Assembly: GCA_017622875.1 (NCBI GenBank)
Contig: JAGAQG010000053.1
Coordinates: 1-64,000 of the forward strand
Origin: Lachnospiraceae bacterium
GTDB taxonomy: Bacteria > Bacillota > Clostridia > Lachnospirales > Lachnospiraceae
Direction: 5' to 3'
DNA length: 64,000 nucleotides
Shown: positions 7,826 to 16,751 of the stretch, in pieces
Position numbering within the stretch: the stretch's first letter is position 1
Layout: each line of letters begins with the position of its first letter
Made by a program: the position numbers and the translations under genes
Notes under the pieces: model-generated
Told to the model about the DNA's origin: nothing
What the model saw: the letters and a program-made list of their open reading frames with translations, nothing else
The model's database searches: none

Positions 7826-8596
7826 ATGGCGCATGTTATAGCAATCGCAGGTAAAGGCGGCGTAGGAAAGACAACATTATGCGGTATGTTGATTCAGTAC
7901 CTTGCTGATCGTAAGAAAGGACCGGTACTGGCTGTCGATGCAGATGCCAATTCCAACTTGAATGAAGTTTTAGGGGTGGAAGTGGACATGACTTTAGGTG
8001 ATATCCGTGAGGAAATCGCCAGAGCTGAAATCAGTACTACATCACCAATACCAAGCGGTATGACAAAGGCAGATTATGCAGAGTTTAAATTTGCTTCAGC
8101 AATTGTTGAAGAAGATGACTACGACCTTCTCGTGATGGGACGTACACAGGGGAAAGGTTGTTACTGCTATGTAAACGGTCTTCTCCAGGCACAGTTAGCA
8201 AAATTTCAGAAATCCTATCCATATATCGTCGTAGATAACGAGGCTGGTATGGAACATATCAGCAGGGGAGTCCTTCCGAGTATGGAAACAGCGATTTTGG
8301 TGAGCGACTGTTCAAGAAGAGGTATACAGGCAGTAGGCAGAATCGCAAAACTGATCGAAGAATGCGAACTGCATCCAAAGACAGTTGGCCTGATCGTAAA
8401 TCGCGCGCCAAAAGGCGAGTTGAACGACGGTATCAAAGAAGAAATCGAGCTTCAGGGCTTGAACTTGCTTGGTGTTGTTCCACAGGATGATGAAGTTTAT
8501 GAATGTGACTGCGCTGGAAAACCTACCAGCCAGCTTCCGGCGGATTCACCAGTGAAAAAGGCCTTATATCAGATTTTAGATAATCTGAATCTTTAA
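7826..8596 (+). CDS. cooC: CooC-type nickel-insertion ATPase, first copy
   Basis: 256 residues, MinD/Mrp-type P-loop ATPase with the deviant Walker A GKGGVGKTT at residues 9-17. The metal-binding pair Cys112-x-Cys114 in KGCYCYVNG is at the same residue numbers as in the characterised Carboxydothermus CooC1. CooC dimers bind nickel through these cysteines and support ATP-dependent activation of the CODH C-cluster. AAAGGAGGG precedes the ATG. It lies directly upstream of cooS, separated by a leader with two palindromes. A second, divergent CooC follows cooS; this first one is more likely the CODH maturase by its position and Cys motif, but that is inference. Confidence 0.92.
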   Translation: MAHVIAIAGKGGVGKTTLCGMLIQYLADRKKGPVLAVDADANSNLNEVLGVEVDMTLGDIREEIARAEISTTSPIPSGMTKADYAEFKFASAIVEEDDYDLLVMGRTQGKGCYCYVNGLLQAQLAKFQKSYPYIVVDNEAGMEHISRGVLPSMETAILVSDCSRRGIQAVGRIAKLIEECELHPKTVGLIVNRAPKGELNDGIKEEIELQGLNLLGVVPQDDEVYECDCAGKPTSQLPADSPVKKALYQILDNLNL

Positions 8597-8604
8597 TGCT
8601 CGCT

Positions 8605-8634
8605 TATTGAACGTCTGTTCAATAGGAATCCTAT
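8605..8634. promoter_or_regulatory. Two adjacent palindromes between cooC and cooS
   Basis: TATTGAAC and GTTCAATA form a perfect 8-bp inverted repeat with a 4-base centre (8605-8624), in the style of a TetR-family operator. It overlaps a second palindrome, ATAGGA-A-TCCTAT (8622-8634). A CCCCTGGGG palindrome follows at 8644-8652. No clear promoter is visible here, so these could equally act in the RNA. Confidence 0.4.
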
Positions 8635-8701
8635 GTAAAGTAACCCCTGGGGAGTGGGTCAAACTTCCTGAAATGCTCAATATTATTATAAGGAGGTTAA
8701 T

Positions 8702-10594
8702 ATGGGCGAATTTAGAATGACTACAGTTGAAGAATTTGAAGCGGCTACAGCCAGATTGCTTGAAACAGCTGAAAAAGTTGGTGCTGATACATGGCAGCTT
8801 CGTGTTAAACAGCAGACTCCACACTGTAAATTTGGTGAAACAGGTGTTTGCTGTCGTCTCTGTTCTATGGGACCATGTCGTGTTACTCCAAAAGCTCCTC
8901 GCGGAATCTGTGGATGTGATGCGGCTGGTATCGTAGCAAGAAACTACCTTACATTTACAGCAGGTGGTGCAGCTACTCACTCTGACCATGGACGTGAAAT
9001 CTGTCACACATTACATGAAACATCAGCAGATGGTGATTACAAAGTAAAAGACCCTGCAAAACTGATTCGTATCGCAAAAGAATGGGGTGTTGAAACAGAA
9101 GGCAAAGACATTTATGACTTGGCTCATGAAATGGCAGAACTTGCTCTTCTTGAATATGGTAAACCATTCGGAACACAGAGATTCTTAAAGAGAGCTCCAG
9201 AACATACACAGGAAATCTGGGCTCGTGAAGGTATCGAACCACGTGCAATCGACCGTGAAGTTTCACAGTCTATGCATATGACACATATGGGATGTTCTTC
9301 AGACCATAAAGCACTCATCCGTCACGCACTTCGTGCAGGTCTTTCCGATGGTTGGGGCGGTTCCATGATGGGTACAGAGTTCTCAGACGTTATGTTCGGA
9401 ACTCCTCATGAAATCGATACAGAAGCAAACCTTGGTGTTATGGAAGTTGAAAACGTAAACATCGTTGTTCACGGACATGACCCATCACTTTCCGAAATGA
9501 TCTGTGAAGTTGCAGATTCTAAGGAAATGATTGAAAAAGCAAAAGCAGTTGGTGCAAAGGGAATCACAATTTCTGGTGTATGCTGTACTTCAAACGAAGT
9601 AACAATGCGTCGTGGTATCCCAATGGCAGGTAACTTCTTACAGCAGGAAAACGTAGTTCTTACAGGTGCTTGTGAAGCTATCATTGTTGACGTACAGTGT
9701 ATCTTCCCAGCTTTAGGACCTTTAAGCAAATGTTTCCATACAAAATTTATCACAACATCTCCAATCGCTCAGATCCCAGGTTCTGAATTCATTCCATTCA
9801 GCCCTGAAACAGCAGGCAGAGATGCTAAGAAGATCGTAGAAATGGCTATCGAAAACTTCAAGAATCGTAAGCCAGAATTAGTACATATTCCAGATCAGAA
9901 ACAGAAAGCAACTGTTGGTTTCTCATTTGAAGAAATCATTCACAAACTTGATGGCGTAACAAACTCTTTCGTTGACAAGACAGGTACAACATTACCATTA
10001 GTTGACTGTGTGAAATCTGGTGTTCTCCGTGGTGCAGTAGCTATGGTTGGATGTAACAACCCTAAAGTACGTCCAGACGTTGCTCACATCGGACTTATGA
10101 AGAAATTCCTTGAAAACGATATTATCGTTATCACAACAGGATGTTCAGCACAGGCTGCAGCAAAAGCTGGTCTTATGGACAAACGTGCAAAAGATCTTTG
10201 CGGCGCTGGTCTGAAACGTGTTTGTGAATTAGCAGATATCCCACCAGTACTTCACATGGGATCTTGTGTAGATATTTCCCGTATGATGATTCTTGCATCT
10301 GAAATCGCTAAAGATTCAGGCTGGAAGATTTCTGAAATCCCAGTTCTTGGATGTGCTCCGGAATGGATGTCAGAAAAAGCTGTTTCTATCGGTAACTACG
10401 TAGTAGCTACAGGTATTGATACATACCTTGGTGTTGAACCATACGCTACAGGTTCCAAAGAAGTAGATGAATTATTAAAAGGCGGCCTTCGTGATTGGGT
10501 TGAAGCTTGCTTTACTGTTGAAACAGACATTGATAAACTGGGCGATATGATGGTCGAAGCAATCGAAAAGAAACGAGAAGCACTTGGTATCTAA
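8702..10594 (+). CDS. cooS: Carbon monoxide dehydrogenase catalytic subunit (beta subunit of CODH/ACS)
   Basis: 630 residues, usual length. It reduces CO2 to CO (or oxidises CO) at the Ni-Fe-S C-cluster and passes CO to ACS through an internal tunnel. D- and B-cluster cysteines are at 42, 50 (D) and 51, 54, 59, 70 (B) in the segment CKFGETGVCCRLCSMGPC and GICGC. C-cluster ligands are visible in order: His in VVHGHDP, then Cys in VCCTSNE, GACEA/VQCIF, GCNNPK, TTGCSAQ and MGSCVD. AAGGAGG precedes the start. Downstream are the second cooC and two acsB genes, so this is the bifunctional acetogenic CODH (AcsA) rather than a stand-alone CooS. Codon use is strongly biased, indicating high expression. 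Confidence 0.96.
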   Translation: MGEFRMTTVEEFEAATARLLETAEKVGADTWQLRVKQQTPHCKFGETGVCCRLCSMGPCRVTPKAPRGICGCDAAGIVARNYLTFTAGGAATHSDHGREICHTLHETSADGDYKVKDPAKLIRIAKEWGVETEGKDIYDLAHEMAELALLEYGKPFGTQRFLKRAPEHTQEIWAREGIEPRAIDREVSQSMHMTHMGCSSDHKALIRHALRAGLSDGWGGSMMGTEFSDVMFGTPHEIDTEANLGVMEVENVNIVVHGHDPSLSEMICEVADSKEMIEKAKAVGAKGITISGVCCTSNEVTMRRGIPMAGNFLQQENVVLTGACEAIIVDVQCIFPALGPLSKCFHTKFITTSPIAQIPGSEFIPFSPETAGRDAKKIVEMAIENFKNRKPELVHIPDQKQKATVGFSFEEIIHKLDGVTNSFVDKTGTTLPLVDCVKSGVLRGAVAMVGCNNPKVRPDVAHIGLMKKFLENDIIVITTGCSAQAAAKAGLMDKRAKDLCGAGLKRVCELADIPPVLHMGSCVDISRMMILASEIAKDSGWKISEIPVLGCAPEWMSEKAVSIGNYVVATGIDTYLGVEPYATGSKEVDELLKGGLRDWVEACFTVETDIDKLGDMMVEAIEKKREALGI

Positions 10595-10624
10595 TAAAAG
10601 TGCAGGGAAGGATGAATAAGCAAT

Positions 10625-11395
10625 ATGAAAATTGCAGTAACCGGTAAAGGCGGCGTAGGTAAAACAACTTTTGCGGCAACTTTAGCGAGACTTTACGCAG
10701 ACGAGGGAAGAAGTGTATTGGCAGCGGATGTGGATCCGGACGCAAACCTTGGCTTAGCACTTGGGTTTGACGAGGAGGTTCTGGATTCTATCACACCAAT
10801 CTCCAAAATGAGAAAACTGGTACAGGAAAGAACTGGTGCCAGCGGTGATGGTAAATTCTTTAAGATCAATCCGAAGGTCGATGATATTCCTGATACATAT
10901 GCAAAATCCTGTAACGGAGTAAAATTACTTGTTATGGGTACGGTGGAAACTGGCGGAGGCGGATGCGTTTGTCCAGAACATGTAATGTTAAAACGCGTTA
11001 TCAGCCATCTGGTTTTGAGAAGTGATGATGTGGTCATTCTTGATATGGAAGCAGGCCTTGAACATTTAGGACGAGGTACCACAGAAGGAATGGACAGATT
11101 TATCGTAGTCATTGAACCAGGCGCAAGAAGTGTTCAGACTTACAAGAATGTAAAACGTCTTGCAGAAGATCTTGGAGTCCATCAGGTGAGTGTTGTAGCG
11201 AATAAAGTTCGCAGCGCAGAAGATGAAGAATATATTCGAAGCAAAATACCGGCAGAAGATTTGTTAGGGTTTATTCATTACAACGAAGAAGTGATTGACG
11301 CCGATCGTCAGGGTAAATCCCCATACGATTTCAGTGAGATTGCAACGAATGAAATAAAGCAAATCAAAGAAAAAATAGATCGCTCAATGATCTGA
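10625..11395 (+). CDS. cooC: CooC/AcsF-type maturation ATPase, second copy
   Basis: 256 residues with the deviant Walker A GKGGVGKTT at 7-15 and a metal-binding Cys114-x-Cys116 in GGGGCVCPEH. Sequence is well diverged from the first copy. In Moorella, AcsF encoded next to acsB is the maturation factor for the ACS A-cluster; the position here, between cooS and acsB with 14 bases to the acsB start region, suggests the same role. CooC and AcsF are hard to tell apart by sequence, so which cluster each copy serves is inference. It ends in GATCGCTCAATGATCTGA. Confidence 0.9.
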   Translation: MKIAVTGKGGVGKTTFAATLARLYADEGRSVLAADVDPDANLGLALGFDEEVLDSITPISKMRKLVQERTGASGDGKFFKINPKVDDIPDTYAKSCNGVKLLVMGTVETGGGGCVCPEHVMLKRVISHLVLRSDDVVILDMEAGLEHLGRGTTEGMDRFIVVIEPGARSVQTYKNVKRLAEDLGVHQVSVVANKVRSAEDEEYIRSKIPAEDLLGFIHYNEEVIDADRQGKSPYDFSEIATNEIKQIKEKIDRSMI

Positions 11396-11409
11396 ACGGA
11401 GGTATGACA

Positions 11410-13539
11410 GTGTTATTATTTGATATAGTTTTCAATGGTAATGATAAAATGTATGACAGAGCAGTCGCTGATCTGGAAGCAGCTATCGCGAAATACGGCG
11501 AAGACAAAGCAGTAGGATTCCCAGAAACAGCTTACAGTCTGCCATGTTATTATTCAGAAACAGGTGAAAAGATCGCAACTCTTGGCGAAATGAAAAACGC
11601 TATGGGTTACATCAAGAGCCTTATGACAAGAGAAAGAAGACTTGACTCAGGATTCAAGTCAGGCGTTGCTACAGCTCTTTGTGCAGAGTTCATCGAAGTT
11701 CTCAAATACATCGACGGAGCACAGCCATATGAACTTCCATTAGAAGGACATTTCTCAGATGCTAAGATCCGTGAACTTGGTGTTCCATTGGTAACAGGTG
11801 ACATTCCAGGTGTTGCTGTAATCATCGGTAAAGCTCCAAGCACACAGGAAGCAGTAGATTTAGTTAAGAGCTACCAGTCTCAGGGTATCTTCGTTGCCCT
11901 CGTTGGTGAATGCTGTGATCAGCTTGCAGAAGCTGGATATAAGACAGGTTTCGCAGTACGTGTAGTACCACTCGGAAAAGAAATCAACTCTGTAATCCAT
12001 ATTGTATCTGTAGCTTTAAGAGCAGCTCTCATCTTCGGTAACGTAACACCAGGTGACAAAGCAGCCCTTCAGAAATACACATTTGAAAGAATTAACGCAT
12101 TTGTTAACGCATTTGGTCCATTAGATGAAATGACAGTTGCTTGTGGTGCTGGCGCTATCTGGTATGGTTTCCCAGTAGTTACAAACGATATGGAATACAC
12201 ACCATCTGTACCAAAGAGCTTAATCAAATTCGAAGATGTTTCACAGTGGAATCCAATTTCCCTTGAAGCTCGTGGAATTAAACTTAAAATTACAAATATT
12301 GATATCCCAGTTGCATTCGCATCTGCATTCGAAGGTGAAATTATCCGTCGTGGCGATATGCAGGTTGAATTCGATGGTTCTCGTGTAGACTGCTTCGAAT
12401 TAGTTCAGACAAAAGAACTTACAGAAGTAGAAGATCACAAGATTGAAGTAATCGGACCAGACATCGACGAATGGGGCGTTGGCGAAAAACACAGCATCGG
12501 TTATGTTGTTGAAGTTGCTGGTAAGAACATGCAGCCTGATTTTGAATCAGTTATTGAACGTAAGTTCCACAGCTACATCAACTGTATCGAAGGTGTAATG
12601 CATACAGGTCAGCGTGATATGATCCGTGTTCGTATCAGCAAAGATGCTTATGAAGCTGGATTTAGATTAAAACACATTGGTGAAGTTCTTTACGCTAAGA
12701 TTAAGAACGATTACGAAGCAATCGTTGATAAACTTCAGGTTAAGATTTACACAAACCCAGAAGAATGTACGAAACTTCGCCATGAACTTGCAATCGAAAC
12801 ATTCGACAAACGTGATGCTCGTCTTGAAAGCTTAACAGACGAATCTGTAGACGTATACTACAGCTGTATTCTTTGCCAGGCATTCTCTCCATCACACGTA
12901 TGTGTTGTTACACCAGAACGTCTTGGTCTCTGTGGTGCAGTTTCATGGTTAGATGCTAAGGCTACAAACGAACTGGATCCAAATGGTCCATGTCAGATCA
13001 TCACAAAAGAACGTATCATCGACGAAAGAACAGGTGCTTATGAAGACGTTAATGAAGCAGTTAAGAAGTTCTCTCAGGGTGCTGTAGAGCAGGTAACACT
13101 TTACTCTATCATGGAAGATCCAATGACTTCCTGTGGATGTTTCGAATGTATCTGTGGTATTGAACCATTCTCAAATGGTGTAATCATTGCAAACCGTGAA
13201 TACGCTGGCATGACACCACTTGGTATGACATTCCCAGAACTTGCTTCTATGACAGGTGGTGGTGTTCAGACTCCAGGTTTCATGGGTCATGGTAAACACT
13301 TCATCGCTTCTAAGAAGTTCATGAAGGCAGAAGGCGGTATCGAACGTATCGTTTGGATGCCAAAAGAATTAAAAGAAACTGTTGCTGAAAGATTAAACAA
13401 GACAGCTTTTGAACTTTACGGCATTGAAAACTTCACAGATATGATCGGTGACGAAACAATCGCTGAAGATCCAGAAACATTACTTGGATTCTTAACAGAA
13501 AAAGGACATCCAGCACTTGGAATGGATCCTATGATGTAA
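11410..13539 (+). CDS. acsB: Acetyl-CoA synthase (ACS, alpha subunit of CODH/ACS), first tandem copy
   Basis: 709 residues. ACS joins CO, a methyl group from the corrinoid protein, and CoA to make acetyl-CoA at the Ni-Ni-[4Fe-4S] A-cluster. All A-cluster ligands are present: Cys486, Cys489, Cys498, Cys508 (SCILCQAF, SHVC, GLCG) for the iron-sulfur part and Cys575-Gly-Cys577 (TSCGCFEC) for the nickels, each 20 less than the Moorella numbers. GGAGG lies one base before the ATG at 11404 but 7 bases before the GTG at 11410; the GTG start also aligns with the second copy. Residues 1 to about 310 form the CODH-contacting, CO-channel domain. The paralogue 3' to it is nearly identical from about residue 290 on but diverges before that. 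Confidence 0.95.
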   Translation: MLLFDIVFNGNDKMYDRAVADLEAAIAKYGEDKAVGFPETAYSLPCYYSETGEKIATLGEMKNAMGYIKSLMTRERRLDSGFKSGVATALCAEFIEVLKYIDGAQPYELPLEGHFSDAKIRELGVPLVTGDIPGVAVIIGKAPSTQEAVDLVKSYQSQGIFVALVGECCDQLAEAGYKTGFAVRVVPLGKEINSVIHIVSVALRAALIFGNVTPGDKAALQKYTFERINAFVNAFGPLDEMTVACGAGAIWYGFPVVTNDMEYTPSVPKSLIKFEDVSQWNPISLEARGIKLKITNIDIPVAFASAFEGEIIRRGDMQVEFDGSRVDCFELVQTKELTEVEDHKIEVIGPDIDEWGVGEKHSIGYVVEVAGKNMQPDFESVIERKFHSYINCIEGVMHTGQRDMIRVRISKDAYEAGFRLKHIGEVLYAKIKNDYEAIVDKLQVKIYTNPEECTKLRHELAIETFDKRDARLESLTDESVDVYYSCILCQAFSPSHVCVVTPERLGLCGAVSWLDAKATNELDPNGPCQIITKERIIDERTGAYEDVNEAVKKFSQGAVEQVTLYSIMEDPMTSCGCFECICGIEPFSNGVIIANREYAGMTPLGMTFPELASMTGGGVQTPGFMGHGKHFIASKKFMKAEGGIERIVWMPKELKETVAERLNKTAFELYGIENFTDMIGDETIAEDPETLLGFLTEKGHPALGMDPMM

Positions 13540-13560
13540 AAAATTAAATGCTAAATAAAT

Positions 13561-13594
13561 AAGCGAGAGAAAATCGAGGGATTTTCTCTTGCTT
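13561..13594 (+). other. Strong hairpin between the two acsB genes
   Basis: 14-bp stem (13561-13574 with 13581-13594, one G-T pair) and a 6-base loop. No T-run follows, so it is unlikely to be a full terminator; an RNA-stabilising or processing element that sets the ratio of the two ACS proteins is possible. Confidence 0.6.
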
Positions 13595-13627
13595 ATAACC
13601 ATGTCATTAGAACGAGGATTAAAAGCT

Positions 13628-15754
13628 ATGTTAATTAACAGAATTTTTAATGGTAATGACGCAGTATATGGTCTGACAGTAGGTGCCATCGATGCAGCAA
13701 TCGCTGAACATGGTGCAGACAAAGCTGTCGGATTTCCAGATACAGCATACTGTCTTCCATGTTACTATGCAGTAACAGGTGTGAAGGTAAAAACACTTGG
13801 CGACTTAAAAGAAGCGGTAGGAGTTGTAAAAACTCTGATGACAAGAAATCATGAACTTGATGATGCTTTAATGTCAGGTGTTGCAACTGCACTTTGTGCA
13901 GAATTTATTGAAGCATTAAAATATATCGATGGTGCAGCTCCATATGCAGAACCATGCTATGGACATCTCTCAGATGCGATTATCCGTACTCTTGGTGTAC
14001 CATTGGTAACAGGAGATATCCCTGGTGTAGCTGTTATCTTAGGAAGCGCTCCAACCGCACAGGAAGGTGTTGACTTAATTAAGAGCTATCAGGCACAGGG
14101 TATCTTAGTAGCATTAGTTGGTGGAATCATTGATCAGTGTGAAGAATTAGGATACAAAACAGGCGCAGGCTTACGTGTTGTTCCATTAGGAAAAGACGTA
14201 ACAAGTGTTATTCATATTGTATCTGTTGCAATTCGTGCAGCGCTTATCTTTGGTAATGTAACACCAGGCGATGCAGGTGCGCTCCTTGCTTACACAGCAC
14301 AGCGTGTACCAGCATTTGTAAATGCATTTAAACCAATTGATGACGTTATCTTAGCAGCAGGTGCAGGTGCTATTAAACTTGGTTTCCCTGTAATTTCTAA
14401 CGAAACAGAAAACATTGCAGAAGTACCAGGTGCATTGATCCAGCAGCTCGACACAGCGGCTATGAACGCTACATCTTTAGAAGCAAGAGGAATTAAGATT
14501 AAAGTTACAAACATTGACATTCCTGTTGCATTTGCCTCTGCATTCGAAGGCGAAATCATTCGTCGCGGTGATATGCAGGTTGAATTCGACGGTTCTCGTG
14601 TAGACTGTTTCGAATTAGTTCAGTCTAAAGAGCTTTCAGAGATTGAAGATCATAAGATTGAAGTAATCGGACCGGAAATCGATGAATTTGAAGTTGGAAG
14701 CAAACACAGTATTGGTTATGTTGTTGAAGTTGCAGGAAAGAACATGCAGGCTGATTTCGAGTCAGTTATTGAACGTAAATTCCACAGCTACATCAACTGT
14801 ATCGAAGGTGTAATGCATACAGGTCAGCGTGATATGATCCGTGTTCGTATCAGCAAAGATGCTTATGCAGCAGGCTTCCGTGCAAAACACATCGGTGAAG
14901 TTCTTTATGCTAAAATTAAGAACGAATATGATGCGATCGTTGATAAATGTCAGGTGAAAATTTATACAAATCCGGAAGATTGTACAAAACTTCGTCATGA
15001 ACTGGCAGTTGAAACATTCAACAAACGTGATGAACGTTTGAACAGCTTAACAGACGAAGCAGTAGACGTATATTACAGCTGTATTCTTTGTCAGGCATTC
15101 TCCCCATCACACGTATGTGTAGTTACACCAGAAAGACTTGGTCTCTGCGGTGCGGTTTCATGGTTAGACGCAAAAGCTACGAATGAACTGGATCCAAATG
15201 GTCCATGTCAGGTAATTACAAAAGAACGTGTTATTGATGAAAGAACAGGTGCTTACGAAGATGTTAATGAAGCAGTTAAAAAATTCTCTCAGGGTGCTGT
15301 AGAGCAGGTAACACTGTACTCTATTATGGAAGATCCAATGACATCCTGTGGATGCTTCGAATGTATCTGTGGTATCGAACCATTCTCTAATGGTGTCATT
15401 ATTGCAAACCGTGAATATGCCGGTGTTACACCACTTGGTATGACATTCCCGGAACTTGCTTCCATGACAGGCGGCGGTGTTCAGACTCCAGGTTTCATGG
15501 GTCATGGTAAACACTTCATCGCTTCCAAGAAATTCATGAAAGCAGAAGGCGGTATTGAACGTATCGTATGGATGCCAAAAGAATTAAAAGAAACTGTTGC
15601 AGACAGATTAAACAAGACAGCTTTCGAATTATATGGAATCGAAAACTTCACAGATATGATCGGTGATGAAACAATTGCTGAAGATCCGGAAACATTACTT
15701 GCGTTCTTAACAGAAAAGGGACATCCAGCACTTGGTATGGATCCTATGATGTAA
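13628..15754 (+). CDS. acsB: Acetyl-CoA synthase, second tandem copy
   Basis: 708 residues. A-cluster ligands are complete: Cys485, 488, 497, 507 and Cys574-Gly-Cys576. The start at 13628 gives MLINRIFNGND, which lines up with the first copy; an upstream in-frame extension to 13589 would run through the intergenic hairpin, and CGAGGA sits 10 bases before 13628. Against the first copy the part after about residue 290 differs at few positions, whereas the N-terminal domain has many substitutions, including VALVGGIIDQCEEL against VALVGECCDQLAEA. Both copies therefore look functional. The N-terminal domain meets CODH, so the copies could differ in partner, CO channel or regulation. Confidence 0.94.
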   Translation: MLINRIFNGNDAVYGLTVGAIDAAIAEHGADKAVGFPDTAYCLPCYYAVTGVKVKTLGDLKEAVGVVKTLMTRNHELDDALMSGVATALCAEFIEALKYIDGAAPYAEPCYGHLSDAIIRTLGVPLVTGDIPGVAVILGSAPTAQEGVDLIKSYQAQGILVALVGGIIDQCEELGYKTGAGLRVVPLGKDVTSVIHIVSVAIRAALIFGNVTPGDAGALLAYTAQRVPAFVNAFKPIDDVILAAGAGAIKLGFPVISNETENIAEVPGALIQQLDTAAMNATSLEARGIKIKVTNIDIPVAFASAFEGEIIRRGDMQVEFDGSRVDCFELVQSKELSEIEDHKIEVIGPEIDEFEVGSKHSIGYVVEVAGKNMQADFESVIERKFHSYINCIEGVMHTGQRDMIRVRISKDAYAAGFRAKHIGEVLYAKIKNEYDAIVDKCQVKIYTNPEDCTKLRHELAVETFNKRDERLNSLTDEAVDVYYSCILCQAFSPSHVCVVTPERLGLCGAVSWLDAKATNELDPNGPCQVITKERVIDERTGAYEDVNEAVKKFSQGAVEQVTLYSIMEDPMTSCGCFECICGIEPFSNGVIIANREYAGVTPLGMTFPELASMTGGGVQTPGFMGHGKHFIASKKFMKAEGGIERIVWMPKELKETVADRLNKTAFELYGIENFTDMIGDETIAEDPETLLAFLTEKGHPALGMDPMM

Positions 15755-15787
15755 AGATATACAACCCTATAGAGGAGGAAAATTACA

Positions 15788-16729
15788 ATGCCATTTAATG
15801 GAAAATCAGGAAAATTTAATGCTGCAATTCGTACAGTTGAAATCGGTACTGGCGACAAAGCAGTAAAACTTGGCGGCGAATGCGTAGCTCCATTATACTC
15901 ATTCGATGCTCCAATTGAAAATGCACCAAAGGTTGGTGTACTTATTACAGACCACGGTTTTGAAAACGAATCCGAAGGTATCAAAGCTTACTACGAAGGA
16001 TGCTCTAACTGGGGAGAAATCGCTCAGAGAGCAGCAGCAATGGAAGGTGCAGACTTCCTTGTATTAAAATTCGACAAAGCTGATCCAAATGGTGAAAATG
16101 CACCTGTAGAAGACTGCCTTGCAATCATCAATGAAGTTGCAGCAGCTACAGATATGCCATTAGTAATCGCTGGATGTAAAAATGCTGAAAAAGATGCTGA
16201 AATCTTCAACAAAGCAGCAGAAGCACTTCAGGGCAAAAACGTTCTGATCTTCTCCGCTAAAGAAGAAAACTACAAAGGTGTTGCAGCATCTGCAGTATTA
16301 GCATATGGCCAGAAGGTTGGTGCTGAATCTTCAGTAGATATCAACCTTGCAAAACAGTTAAACGTTGTTATCTCTCAGGTAGGCGTTGACATGGGCAACA
16401 TCGTTATGAACGTTGGTACAGCTACAGCAGGTTACGGTTTTGAATATGTAGTTTCTACATTAGACCGTGTAAAAGCAGCTGCTTTAGGACAGGACGATGC
16501 TCAGTTACAGATGCCAATCATGACAAATGTTGGTGATGAAACATGGGCTGTTAAGGAATCTACAGCTTCTGAAGCTGATATTCCAGCATGGGGTCCTGTA
16601 GACGCTCGTGGTGTGAACATGGAAGTTGCAACAGCTATGGCTGTATTAGCATCCGGTTCCAATGCAGTAATTTTGAAACATCCTACTTCTGTAGCAACTG
16701 TTTCTAAATTAATCAAGGAATTAATGTAG
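15788..16729 (+). CDS. acsD: Corrinoid/iron-sulfur protein small subunit
   Basis: 313 residues, expected length. With AcsC it forms the CFeSP heterodimer that carries the methyl group on cobalt from methyl-THF to ACS. The fold is a TIM barrel; recognisable segments include VEIGTGDKAVKLGG at the start, VGVLITDHG, VVISQVGVDMGNIVMNVGTATAGYGFEY and AWGPVDARG. No iron-sulfur Cys motif is expected in this subunit and none is seen. AGAGGAGG precedes the ATG. It is 33 bases after the second acsB and 22 bases before acsC, in one operon. Confidence 0.95.
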   Translation: MPFNGKSGKFNAAIRTVEIGTGDKAVKLGGECVAPLYSFDAPIENAPKVGVLITDHGFENESEGIKAYYEGCSNWGEIAQRAAAMEGADFLVLKFDKADPNGENAPVEDCLAIINEVAAATDMPLVIAGCKNAEKDAEIFNKAAEALQGKNVLIFSAKEENYKGVAASAVLAYGQKVGAESSVDINLAKQLNVVISQVGVDMGNIVMNVGTATAGYGFEYVVSTLDRVKAAALGQDDAQLQMPIMTNVGDETWAVKESTASEADIPAWGPVDARGVNMEVATAMAVLASGSNAVILKHPTSVATVSKLIKELM

Positions 16730-16751
16730 GAAGAGAAGGAGGAAAATCAAG

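Noticed and set aside
11404-11409. ATG at 11404 as acsB start
   Set aside because: It is one base after GGAGG; the GTG at 11410 has 7-base spacing and matches the paralogue N-terminus.
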